Part shown: piece by piece, positions 34,859-42,832 of the stretch
Position numbering within the stretch: the first letter of the stretch is position 1
Layout of the letters: each line of letters starts with the position of its first letter
DNA from: Pseudoalteromonas phenolica
Lineage (GTDB): Bacteria > Pseudomonadota > Gammaproteobacteria > Enterobacterales > Alteromonadaceae
Length of the DNA: 64,000 nucleotides
Assembly (NCBI RefSeq): GCF_001444405.1
Contig: NZ_CP013187.1
Span: forward strand, 1,798,001-1,862,000
Direction of reading: 5' to 3'
Translations under genes and position numbers: made by a program
The notes under the pieces: generated by a model
Seen by the model: only the letters and a program-made list of their open reading frames with translations
The model's database searches: none
What the model was told of the DNA's origin: nothing

Positions 34859-35563
34859 ATGTTAAAAAAACTATTAGTCGTTACTTCTTTACTTTTATCT
34901 TCAAGTTTTAATTACGCGTATGCAGAGCCTACAAGTCCGCACTTAAGCGTAACTGGGTATGCTCAGCAGCTTGTTCAGCCAGATCAAGTTGTTCTAAGTG
35001 TTGCTATTTCTCATTCAGATAAAAACATCAATAAAGCAAAAGGAGAAGTTGATAATGTGATTGCGAGAGTTATAAAAATCGCTAATACCTTTAATGTCAG
35101 TAAAAATAACATTGATGCATCGCAGCTTAATATCTATCGCCAACATGAATACAACCGAGGCACGCAGCAGCAGGAGTTTACTACTTTTCGGGTAACACGA
35201 AATGTTGAGATAAAACTGACAGACGTCGATAAGTATCCACAATTTTTACAAGAGTTAGTTGAAGCCGGAGTCAATGAAATTGGCTATACGCAGTTCTCTT
35301 ATTCAAAGGCTGATGAAGTACAAGATAAACTTAAAAAATTGGCCATCAAAGATGCAAAGTCTGAGGCAAGAGAGCTTGCCAGCGCATTCGATGCGAAATT
35401 AGACCGAGTTTATTCTGTAAATTTTGCAGATGCGCCATCTATACCAACACCGTATGCAAGACAATCAATGATTGAATCAGGTCGAGCACATAAGCAGGCG
35501 TATAATGTCTCTGATATTGTTATTTCTTCAGAAGTTTTCGTCACTTATTTAATTAAACAGTGA
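34859..35563 (+). CDS. SIMPL domain (DUF541) periplasmic protein
   Basis: A 234-residue exported protein with signal peptide to about 22 (NYAYA). LSVTGYAQQLVQPDQVVLSVAI, then an alternating strand-helix repeat and the end YNVSDIVISSEVFVTYLI are typical of SIMPL proteins, which form ring-like oligomers; E. coli YggE is linked to oxidative stress defence. The gene ends exactly at a 198-bp inverted-repeat element: the A of its TGA stop (35563) is the first base of the element. The element may therefore have replaced the original 3' end or terminator of this gene. Confidence 0.88.
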   Translation: MLKKLLVVTSLLLSSSFNYAYAEPTSPHLSVTGYAQQLVQPDQVVLSVAISHSDKNINKAKGEVDNVIARVIKIANTFNVSKNNIDASQLNIYRQHEYNRGTQQQEFTTFRVTRNVEIKLTDVDKYPQFLQELVEAGVNEIGYTQFSYSKADEVQDKLKKLAIKDAKSEARELASAFDAKLDRVYSVNFADAPSIPTPYARQSMIESGRAHKQAYNVSDIVISSEVFVTYLIKQ

Positions 35564-35760
35564 TACCAATCCTCAATCATTTTGAGGGACTAAAACTGAC
35601 GCTAGCGTCGTTGAAAATTTCTTATTTAGAAGAACTAAATAAGAAATTTCGACTTGCCTACATGGATGTAGGTACCTCAGCGAGAGCAGGACGCGTTAGC
35701 GGTGCTATCGACAAGTTTTTCTCGACTCAAAATAGATCGCTTAATTAAGAGGATTGGTAT
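35563..35760. repeat. 198-bp MITE-like element with 12-bp terminal inverted repeats
   Basis: The ends are ATACCAATCCTC (35563-35574) and GAGGATTGGTAT (35749-35760), perfect inverted repeats. Inside are three further inverted repeats: GACGCTAGCGTC (35598-35609), a 15-bp stem AAATTTCTTATTTAG/CTAAATAAGAAATTT (35615-35649) with a 5-nt loop, and CCTACAT/ATGTAGG (35657-35672). No transposase is encoded; the 62-codon frame inside is not a gene. A related, decayed copy lies at 46175-46325. The structure fits a non-autonomous mobile element or a structured-RNA repeat. A target duplication is not obvious. Confidence 0.75.
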
Positions 35761-35803
35761 AAATTTTTCGTTATAATGCGCCCTTACTATTGTAGGGCGC
35801 ATT

Positions 35804-36457
35804 ATGAGTAAAATCTTTATTATTGGGTTACCGAGAACTGGCACGACAAGCTTATGTGCCGCATGTGTTGAACTTGGTTTAACGACGGCACATACAGCTT
35901 ATACAATAGAGTCATTTAGTAACGCACACGTCATTGCCGATACCCCTGTATTTAATGATTATGCGCTGCTATATCAAAGATATCCTGATGCTAAATTCAT
36001 TTATTTGGAAAGAGACTTAGCAGTGTGGCTACCGTCTATTTCTAAATTATTAAGGCGTATGTCAGGCAACCTGTTTTCAGATAAAGGTGGCTTTAACGAC
36101 ACGATTAAGCGTTGCTTTTTAAACACCTTTTCAGGGTTAGATTACGACAACCTTGATAACTTCGACTTTCTTACTACGTGTTACGAAACACATAAAGCTA
36201 AAGCCATTGCGTTTTTTGAAGATACTCAAGCTCTGCATGTATTTTTGAATGTTAGCCAGCCCCATAGTTTTGCAAAACTGTGTGACTTTTTAGGGGTTGA
36301 TGCTGCTACTACAGAAATTATAGATATGCCTAAGCTGAACGTGAACGGCAAAGTCACTGCTTGGAATGACTTAAAGCATCCACTGAAAATTAGCTCTACG
36401 CGGATGGGGAAAGTAGACAAAGACGCCGATTTACTCACATTTATGCAATCGGTTTAA
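35804..36457 (+). CDS. Sulfotransferase family protein
   Basis: A 217-residue soluble protein of the PAPS-dependent sulfotransferase fold. The 5'-phosphosulfate loop GLPRTGTTSL lies at residues 8-17 and the 3'-phosphate segment is probably KFIYLERDLAVWLPSI near 64-79. YxxH/Asp features of known families are not clear, and the acceptor is unknown. It lies directly after the repeat element and before miaE, on the same strand but with its own small intergenic region. No sulfate-activation genes are nearby. Confidence 0.82.
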   Translation: MSKIFIIGLPRTGTTSLCAACVELGLTTAHTAYTIESFSNAHVIADTPVFNDYALLYQRYPDAKFIYLERDLAVWLPSISKLLRRMSGNLFSDKGGFNDTIKRCFLNTFSGLDYDNLDNFDFLTTCYETHKAKAIAFFEDTQALHVFLNVSQPHSFAKLCDFLGVDAATTEIIDMPKLNVNGKVTAWNDLKHPLKISSTRMGKVDKDADLLTFMQSV

Positions 36458-36505
36458 TTCATGTATGTCCTACGCTAAAATACCCGCAGTTTATATTAAT
36501 TAAGA

Positions 36506-37084
36506 ATGTTTATGTTTGAACTGAAGTACCACACCCCGTTTAATTGGACTGAAAAAGTACTCGCTGATTTTGATACCTTTTTGCAAGATCACGCTGCCGC
36601 AGAGAAAAAAGCCTCTGGCATGGCTATGTCTATGTTGGGTCATTACCCTGACAGAACTAAGCTTGTGAAAGCGATGACCGATTTAGCCATCGAAGAGATG
36701 ATCCATTTTAAGCAAGTGTTGAAATTATTAACAGAGCGTGGCGTTACACTAGGTAATGACCAAAAAGACCCATATATTAAAGGTATGCGCGCATTATTCA
36801 GACAGGGCACCGATGAATTCTTAATCGACCGCCTACTAGTGGCTGCGGTGATTGAAGCGCGAGGCCACGAACGTTTTTCCTTAGTTGCAGAAGCCTTACC
36901 TGAAGGCAAAGAGAAAGATTTTTATGTTGCCATTGCTAAATCAGAAGAAAAACATAAAAATCTGTTTGTAGAATTGGGCTACGAATACTTCGATAAAGAG
37001 ATTATCGATGCGCGTCTAGTTGAAATACTTGAGGCTGAAGCTGAGATCTGTAAAAAGATCCCATTTACAGCGGCGCTTCATTAA
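36506..37084 (+). CDS. miaE: tRNA 2-methylthio-N6-isopentenyladenosine hydroxylase
   Basis: MiaE is a di-iron monooxygenase that hydroxylates ms2i6A at position 37 of tRNAs using oxygen. The 192-residue protein has the ferritin-like four-helix pattern: AAAEKKASGMAMSMLGHYPD near residue 30, EEMIHFKQVL near 72, VIEARGHERF near 116 and KSEEKHKNLF near 147, which supply the Glu and His iron ligands. Met1 and Met3 are both possible starts. It sits between a sulfotransferase gene and a P-loop kinase-like gene on the same strand, 36 nt before the latter. Confidence 0.94.
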   Translation: MFMFELKYHTPFNWTEKVLADFDTFLQDHAAAEKKASGMAMSMLGHYPDRTKLVKAMTDLAIEEMIHFKQVLKLLTERGVTLGNDQKDPYIKGMRALFRQGTDEFLIDRLLVAAVIEARGHERFSLVAEALPEGKEKDFYVAIAKSEEKHKNLFVELGYEYFDKEIIDARLVEILEAEAEICKKIPFTAALH

Positions 37085-37120
37085 CTCTTGCATTACGGCT
37101 GAATAAATAAGGACTAGCAA

Positions 37121-37621
37121 ATGAAAACGATTATTTTTGGTAATTCAGGCTCAGGAAAGTCAACCCTTTCAAAGCGTTTAGCACAAAAACATTCAGCCGC
37201 ACATTTAGATTTAGATACACTTGCTTGGTTGCCTACGTCACCACCAACTCGGGCACCACTTGAATCTTCAATCGATAAAATCAACGAATTTATTCAGTCT
37301 CATTCAGATTGGGTGATTGAGGGTTGCTATGGTGATCTAATTAAACCGATCACAGAACAATGTCAGCATTTGGTGTTTATCGATTTAAATGTTGAAACCT
37401 GTAAAGCCAATGCTAAAGCGCGCCCTTGGGAGCCGCACAAATACCCATCAAAAGCAGCACAAGATGAAAATCTAGACATGTTATTGGCTTGGATTGAAGA
37501 CTATGACACCAGAGACGATGTCTTTTCAAAAGTGGCTCATACAAAATTATTCGAGACTTTCACTGGCAATAAAGTGCGTTTAGAAAGCAATCAGCAAAGT
37601 AGGGCGTTTAGCTTTAATTAA
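37121..37621 (+). CDS. Small P-loop kinase-like (AAA_17/adenylate-kinase-type) protein
   Basis: A 166-residue nucleoside-kinase-like protein. Walker A is GNSGSGKST at residues 7-15. HLDLDTLAW near 28-36 and WVIEGCYGDL near 65 match small P-loop proteins related to shikimate or adenylate kinase, often annotated AAA family ATPase or topology modulator (FlaR-like). The substrate is unknown. It follows miaE by 36 nt and may be co-transcribed. A strong terminator lies downstream at 37684-37716. Confidence 0.8.
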   Translation: MKTIIFGNSGSGKSTLSKRLAQKHSAAHLDLDTLAWLPTSPPTRAPLESSIDKINEFIQSHSDWVIEGCYGDLIKPITEQCQHLVFIDLNVETCKANAKARPWEPHKYPSKAAQDENLDMLLAWIEDYDTRDDVFSKVAHTKLFETFTGNKVRLESNQQSRAFSFN

Positions 37622-37683
37622 TTTGAAAGTGATAGCAACCTCTAAATTAACTTTCTTAAGTTAGAGTGTACTATAAATAATTC

Positions 37684-37716
37684 AACGGCTTAGTGAAAAC
37701 TAAGCCGTTTTTTTTT
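37684..37716 (+). terminator. Strong terminator upstream of umuDC
   Basis: AACGGCTTAGT (37684-37694) pairs with ACTAAGCCGTT (37699-37709) around a GAAA tetraloop, followed by a T-tract to 37716. Confidence 0.92.
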
Positions 37717-37806
37717 ATCTGTTTTATGCTCAAAAGGTTTTATAACTTCACTTTTTAGCTCTTTTGCTGGCACAGCTAAGGTTGCCGATATGACAAATTA
37801 TACATA

Positions 37807-37826
37807 TACTGTATTTATATACAGTA
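37807..37826 (+). promoter_or_regulatory. LexA box (SOS operator) of umuDC
   Basis: TACTGTATTTATATACAGTA fits the gammaproteobacterial LexA consensus CTG-N10-CAG with flanking TA. It lies 18 nt before the umuD ATG, where LexA would block transcription, and is embedded in a longer AT-rich palindrome. Confidence 0.92.
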
Positions 37827-37844
37827 TATGTATTTTGGTGCAGT

Positions 37845-38258
37845 ATGAAAGTAATACCTGTTAAAGCGGCAGCGGGGATCTCCGGCTTTGAGTCTCCAGC
37901 TGCCGAATATAAAGAGCTCGGATTATCGCTAGATCAGCTTATTGTTGGTGACCCTAATGCAACTTTTTTGGGCCTCGCATCTGGTGACTCGATGCAAGGT
38001 GTTGGCATTTTTGATGGTGATTTATTAATTGTAGATAGGGCTGTCGAGCCTAAACACCAAGATGTAATTGTTGCTAATTTTAATAACGAGTTTGTGTGTA
38101 AAATTCTCGATATCCATAACCGACAGTTACTGTCTGCATCACCTTTGTTTAAACCTGTTTTTATCAGTGATTGTGACGTTTTTCAGCTCGAAGGTATTGT
38201 TACTGGTTCACTAAGAATGCATCGTCAAAACATGAGGTTAAAACAATGTATGCGTTAA
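37845..38258 (+). CDS. umuD: UmuD subunit of error-prone DNA polymerase V
   Basis: UmuD is cut by itself with the help of RecA filaments to the active UmuD', which joins UmuC. The 137-residue protein has the peptidase S24 fold: Ser49 (GDSMQG) and Lys86 (VCKIL) form the dyad with the same 37-residue spacing as in E. coli. The expected cut is between Ser13 and Gly14 in ISGFESPA, aligned with the Cys24-Gly25 site of E. coli. A LexA box lies directly upstream. The gene overlaps umuC by 13 nt. Confidence 0.96.
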   Translation: MKVIPVKAAAGISGFESPAAEYKELGLSLDQLIVGDPNATFLGLASGDSMQGVGIFDGDLLIVDRAVEPKHQDVIVANFNNEFVCKILDIHNRQLLSASPLFKPVFISDCDVFQLEGIVTGSLRMHRQNMRLKQCMR

Positions 38259-39502
38259 TTGATGCCACCTCATTTTATGCTTCAGCTGAAAGAGTATTCG
38301 ACTTATCAATACGCAAAAAGCCGGTAGTTGTACTGTCTAATAATGATGGCTGTATTGTTGCGGCATCTCCTGAAGTTAAAAAACTTGGAGTCCCAAAGTT
38401 TGAGCCTTATTTCAAATTAAAACACATTTTAGATAGGCATAATGTGGTGATCCGCTCCTCAAATTATGAGTTATATGCAGATTTAAGTGACAAGATGATG
38501 GCCGTTATTAACCGTTTTAGTGATCAACATTATGTGTATTCTATTGATGAATCATTTTTAAAGTTTGATGGCTACAGTGATGTGGTGAACTCTTGGTATG
38601 AATACGGTCACTTAATTCGCCGTACGGTTTGGCGCAAAACCAAGTTACCAGTGGGGGTCGGCTTCGGACCAACACCGACACTCGCGAAAGCTGCCAATCA
38701 TGCGGCTAAGAAGTTTGTAGGTGCAACAGGTGTTGCAGTTATTGACAGTGAAAAATCTCGAAAGCAAATTTTAGCCAATATGACAGTATCGGACATTTGG
38801 GGCGTAGGGCGACGATTAACCAAGCAACTTAAGTTATTCGGTATCGAAAGTGCGCTAGATTTGGCTAAGCAAAATCCTAAAATGATGCGAAAACAATTTA
38901 GTGTTGTGTTGGAGCGAACGATATCAGAGCTTAACGGGGTGTCATGTTTATCATGGGATGATGTAAAACAGCGTAAAAAAGAAGTATTCAGCACCCGCAG
39001 TTTTGGTGAGCGTGTCGAAAGCCCATTCGCACTCAAGGCGTCACTAGTAACGCATTGCTCAATAGTGGCCAAGAAGCTACGAAAACAAGGCTCTTTAACG
39101 AAGCGATTAATCATCTTTGCTCATAGCTCACCACATGAAGATAATTACTATAAAAGGTCATTTATTCAAAAACTTGCTGTGCCATCGAATGACAGTACGG
39201 TATTTGCCAAACAAGTCGAGTTGGTATTCAGCCAATTATTCCAACCAGGTGTGCGATATTACAAAGCGGGTATTGGCGCCATTGAACTCGAAGACGATAT
39301 GCACCAACAAATTGATATGTTTAATGTTTCTGACGATAAGCCAGAGCTTATGCAGTGCTTAGATACAATCAATAAACGCTACGGCAGCAGTAGCTTACGT
39401 ATTGCCACAGAGTTACAAAGCAATCAGTGGCAAATGAAAAGAGATTGGTTATCAAGAAGATATACAACGAGGTGGCCAGAAATCCCACTGATAAAATGCT
39501 AA
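38246..39502 (+). CDS. umuC: UmuC, catalytic subunit of DNA polymerase V
   Basis: UmuC is a Y-family translesion polymerase. The 418-residue protein starts MYALIDATSFYASAERVFD, the family metal-binding start, and has YSIDESFLKF near residue 100 with the second acidic pair. The HhH segment VSDIWGVGRRLTKQL near 187 and a little-finger domain from about 245 follow, and a C-terminal DUF4113-type end is present. The start overlaps umuD, so both are under the same LexA box. It is complete (E. coli 422). Confidence 0.96.
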   Translation: MYALIDATSFYASAERVFDLSIRKKPVVVLSNNDGCIVAASPEVKKLGVPKFEPYFKLKHILDRHNVVIRSSNYELYADLSDKMMAVINRFSDQHYVYSIDESFLKFDGYSDVVNSWYEYGHLIRRTVWRKTKLPVGVGFGPTPTLAKAANHAAKKFVGATGVAVIDSEKSRKQILANMTVSDIWGVGRRLTKQLKLFGIESALDLAKQNPKMMRKQFSVVLERTISELNGVSCLSWDDVKQRKKEVFSTRSFGERVESPFALKASLVTHCSIVAKKLRKQGSLTKRLIIFAHSSPHEDNYYKRSFIQKLAVPSNDSTVFAKQVELVFSQLFQPGVRYYKAGIGAIELEDDMHQQIDMFNVSDDKPELMQCLDTINKRYGSSSLRIATELQSNQWQMKRDWLSRRYTTRWPEIPLIKC

Positions 39503-39589
39503 ATAAAGAATTACATGAAAATATCGGCTTGGAAAAACAATCTATACTCAAAGTAGTAAAGCTAACGAAAGTGCTTGTGGTGAAGGATT

Positions 39590-40315
39590 ATGTTTAACAA
39601 ATTGATACTTGTAATGGCGATATTACTAAATTCAAATTTAGCAAATAGTGCAAGCAATGAAATGTCGATAGGTATTGCAGTCAAAGAAAACAAATACATT
39701 GCAGATATTAAAGGAATTGTCACACAAGCTTATGGCGAATTAGATAAAACCGTTATTTGGAAAAACTTACCAACCAGTAGATCACTCAGATTAACAAATA
39801 AAGGAAAATTAGATGCCGAATTTTTGAGGGTCAGTTCAGTTGCAGATGGATATAAAGATCTAATAAAAATAAATACGCCATTAATTTATGCATCTATCAA
39901 TTTGTATTGTAAGACCCCGAGAGATTGTGAAATGGCATTACAAGGAAGAATTCCGGTTGGTTATAACATGAGTTATAAAATCTATGAACAAGTCTGCAAA
40001 AAAGAATATTTGTCGTGCTATGGCGTTAATACCAATGGCGATCCACATGTATTATTCAAACACAATAAATTAGACGTGATTTTATCTAACGATTTAGAAA
40101 TAGCAGCAAGCTTATCAAGCTTAGAGCAGGTTTTGTTTAAGAGTAAAAAATTAGAAGATGTTACAGGGCATCACTATATAAACAAAAAACATAAAAGCTT
40201 AGCTCCATGTTTAGAGGCTCAATTCTCTAAAAGCGCAAAGCAAATAAGAGACAACTCACAATCAATTACTGATCTGGTTAAGAATAACAGACATATAGAA
40301 CAATTAGATTTCTAA
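39590..40315 (+). CDS. Periplasmic solute-binding-like orphan protein
   Basis: A 241-residue exported protein: signal peptide to about 21 (NSAS), then a two-lobed pattern (MSIGIAVKENKYIADIKGIV; WKNLPTSRSLRLTNKGKLDAEFLRVS; GRIPVGYNMSYKI; KHNKLDVILSND) like family 3 solute-binding proteins. Four Cys in the middle (YCKTPRDCEM and CKKEYLSCYG) could form disulfides. No transporter genes are nearby. Its closest local analogue is the protein at 33956-34768, with similar motif order (LPTSRSLR against PASRIREW). Role unknown. Confidence 0.72.
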   Translation: MFNKLILVMAILLNSNLANSASNEMSIGIAVKENKYIADIKGIVTQAYGELDKTVIWKNLPTSRSLRLTNKGKLDAEFLRVSSVADGYKDLIKINTPLIYASINLYCKTPRDCEMALQGRIPVGYNMSYKIYEQVCKKEYLSCYGVNTNGDPHVLFKHNKLDVILSNDLEIAASLSSLEQVLFKSKKLEDVTGHHYINKKHKSLAPCLEAQFSKSAKQIRDNSQSITDLVKNNRHIEQLDF

Positions 40316-40506
40316 AAACAATGCTTAGAAAATTAAACCTTTAATGATGAGCGTGAATAAGGGTAATAAAAGCTTAAATAAATCAAAGGTAAGATGTATT
40401 TAGTTAAGTATTTTATTCTATTTAACATAACGTAAATTATGCGAGATAAGTGTGAGTGTAATTGGATTACTATCAAACTATTCACAAGCTATATAAACAA
40501 CACTTT

Positions 40507-40534
40507 ATGTCCAATACTAGACGGTATCGGACAT
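40507..40534. promoter_or_regulatory. 28-bp inverted repeat upstream of the receiver-moxR operon
   Basis: ATGTCCAATAC (40507-40517) and GTATCGGACAT (40524-40534) are inverted repeats matching at 10 of 11 positions with a 6-bp spacer. It is about 76 bp before the likely start of the operon, so an operator or activator site is plausible. It has no T-tract, so it is not a terminator. Confidence 0.45.
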
Positions 40535-40610
40535 TTTAAAGCGGTGTAATGTATTGTTTAATCTTGCCTGTTATCTTAGTATGAAGAAAAAATTTTTAAG
40601 AAGTAAACAT

Positions 40611-40994
40611 ATGGAATTTGTTAGACCACTGGAACCTATCCTAATTATTGACGACTCTGTTGAAGCCCGTGAGTATTTAGGCAATATCTTAGAAGAGCTC
40701 GGTTTTGAAGAAGTATCTGGTTCTGAAGACTTTGAGTCAGCAAAACATCTCCTTGAAACAAATCCGCCAAACTTAATTTTCCTCGATATTGAGCTCCCAA
40801 ATACAAACGGCACAGGTATTTTAGAATACTTGAACGATCACTATCCTAAATCGCACGTTATTATGTGTTCTGGCCATAATAGTCTTGAATGTGTACAAAA
40901 CACTTGGGAATGTGGTGCTAAAGACTTCATTGAAAAGCCATTTAATGCCAAGAAAGTTGATACTGTATTAAAAAGATTAGAATTAATTACATGA
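40611..40994 (+). CDS. Single-domain response regulator (receiver only)
   Basis: A 128-residue stand-alone receiver domain. Asp14-Asp15 (IIDDS) and Asp59 (IFLDIELP) form the acidic pocket, Thr/Ser of the switch is in MCSGH, and Lys in IEKPF completes the set. No output domain follows, so it would work by protein contact. ATG 40611 gives the normal domain length; in-frame starts at 40554 (TTG) and 40581 add residues without a ribosome site. Its stop overlaps the moxR ATG by 4 nt (ATGA), making it the first gene of the moxR operon. The partner kinase is not in the window. Confidence 0.82.
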   Translation: MEFVRPLEPILIIDDSVEAREYLGNILEELGFEEVSGSEDFESAKHLLETNPPNLIFLDIELPNTNGTGILEYLNDHYPKSHVIMCSGHNSLECVQNTWECGAKDFIEKPFNAKKVDTVLKRLELIT

Positions 40995-41894
40995 ACATAA
41001 ATATAAATACGCTCTTAGAGTCACTTTCAACTGTAATCTATGACAAACAACCACAAGTTAAATTAGCAATTTGTAGCTTACTTTGTAAGGGTCACCTATT
41101 GATTGAAGATTTACCAGGTATGGGTAAAACAACATTGTCTCATGGCCTAGCTGAGGTGTTAGGTTTAACTTATCAAAGGGTTCAATTTACCAGTGACTTG
41201 CTTCCTGCTGATATTACAGGCTCAACCATATTTAATACCGATAAACAAAGCTTTGTATTTCATGAAGGTCCTGTTTTTACACAGGTTTTGCTGGCTGATG
41301 AAATAAATCGAGCAAGCCCGAAAACACAAAGTGCATTACTTGAAGCCATGGAAGAAAGACAAGTAACTATGGATGGTCAGACTCATCAACTACCTGAGCC
41401 TTTCTTTGTTATTGCAACACAAAACCCGCTTCATCAATCAGGCACACACCCCCTGCCAGAATCTCAATTAGACCGCTTTTTTATGCGTGTGAGTTTAGGT
41501 TACCCGTCTAAAGACGCTGAAAAAAAAACTTATACTTGGAGACCATGGTAGAAAAACAACACTCACGCAATTGATGGAGTTAGGTACCCTATCGGAATTG
41601 CAATTAGCCATTGAAGAGATGGAAATAAAAGAGCAAGTTGTTCAATACATACTAGATTTAGTAAGTTTCACTCGAGAGTCTGGATTATTCAAAGATCCCC
41701 TATCACCACGAGCAAGTATTGCATTAGGGACAGCCAGTAAAGCATGGGCCATGATCCACGGTAGAGACTATGTAACTCATGATGATGTACAAGCTGTTTT
41801 CCCTGCAGTTGCAGGTCATAGGCTCAACTTAGATGCCTCGGAACAATTTAGAATCATCGAAGATATATACGCACAAGTGCCGGTTCAGATGTAA
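40991..41894 (+). pseudogene. moxR: MoxR-family AAA+ ATPase gene with frameshift at a run of nine A
   Basis: MoxR ATPases act as chaperones with DUF58/VWA partners. Walker A is LPGMGKTTL (residues 41-49), Walker B VLLADEINRA (about 103-112) and sensor 1 is in ATQNPLHQSG. The first frame ends at 41551 after YPSKDAEKK plus an unrelated short tail. The second frame, open from about 41529 to 41894, continues the protein with LILGDHGRKTTLTQLMELGTL and the lid domain. The break is the nine-A tract 41520-41528: with eight A the frames join into about 300 residues, the usual length. The gene is truncated as read, but slippage or a base-call error would restore it. Confidence 0.85.
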
Positions 41895-42832
41895 TGATTA
41901 AGCTGCCCCAACCCGCTTGGTTTGATGCTTTATTATTAAAAAAGCATCAAGGAGACAGTATAAAACTCAAGCATGACACCATTTATGTTTCACCATCTAA
42001 GTCAGGACTGGGCTTCTTAGGGATCGCAGTCTTAAACTTTATTTTAGGCATCAATTATCAAAATAATTTGATCTTGGCTGTGTCTTACTTAATGTTTGTA
42101 ATGCTTCTCATGTGCTTAATATATGCATTTAGTAATTTCAATGGCTTGCTGATTGAAGTCGCAGGGATCAAAGATGATTTTGCAGATAAGCGACCATCGG
42201 TGACCTTTAAAATTGATAATCAAAAACAACGTTACGATATTCAGATAGAGCATATTGAAACAAAAGAAAAAAGTATTTTAAAAAGGATAAAAAGTAACGA
42301 GTTTTTAGAAGTGTTTCTGCCAGTTAAACGTGGTAAGCATACGCTTGGGCGTTTTAAGATCCTCACTCACTACCCGTTTGGACTAGTCACTATTTGGAGC
42401 TATTTGATAAGCGATAAACACGTCTATGCCTACCCTATACAAATTGAAACAGAGCTTCCAAAGGATAGTTTCATTCTTTCCGAAAAAGGCGAAAAAGCAC
42501 TGGACGATTACGCTTTAGCTGAAGATTTTAATGAGTTAAAAAGTTATCGCGAAGGCATGAGTATACATAGAATATCTTGGCGACACTTTGCTAAAAATAA
42601 AGAGCTATTAGTTAAAGACTATCAAGCTCCGGATAAGTCAGCCAGTTATGGCTTTGATTTTGATAAAGTATCAGGCACTAAAGAAGATAAACTGTCACAG
42701 CTGAGTTTTTTAGTCGTACAGGCAGAAATCGCACAACAAAGTTACGCCCTTAAATTACCGAACCGACTCATTACTTTAAGCCAAGGAAATAATCATAAAA
42801 AGCAATGTTTGGAGGCGCTAAGTGAAGCTTAA
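41894..42832 (+). CDS. DUF58 domain protein
   Basis: A 312-residue membrane-anchored DUF58 protein, the usual partner of MoxR ATPases. Two membrane helices lie at about 38-80 (GLGFLGIAVLNFILG and YLMFVMLLMCLIYAF). The DUF58 core is REGMSIHRISWRHFAKNKELLVKDY near 218-242. Its start overlaps the moxR stop by 1 nt (TAATG), and its end overlaps the transglutaminase gene by 11 nt. Function in the family is unclear; a link to envelope or metallochaperone-like assembly is inferred from the operon. Confidence 0.88.
   Translation: MIKLPQPAWFDALLLKKHQGDSIKLKHDTIYVSPSKSGLGFLGIAVLNFILGINYQNNLILAVSYLMFVMLLMCLIYAFSNFNGLLIEVAGIKDDFADKRPSVTFKIDNQKQRYDIQIEHIETKEKSILKRIKSNEFLEVFLPVKRGKHTLGRFKILTHYPFGLVTIWSYLISDKHVYAYPIQIETELPKDSFILSEKGEKALDDYALAEDFNELKSYREGMSIHRISWRHFAKNKELLVKDYQAPDKSASYGFDFDKVSGTKEDKLSQLSFLVVQAEIAQQSYALKLPNRLITLSQGNNHKKQCLEALSEA

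Noticed and set aside
35560..35748. 62-codon ORF after the SIMPL gene
   Set aside because: It lies entirely inside the inverted-repeat element, has no ribosome site, and its codons follow the palindromes.
37768..37785. Sigma-54-like TGGCAC and TTGC before umuD
   Set aside because: The GG and GC elements are 13 bases apart instead of 10; the LexA box explains the control.
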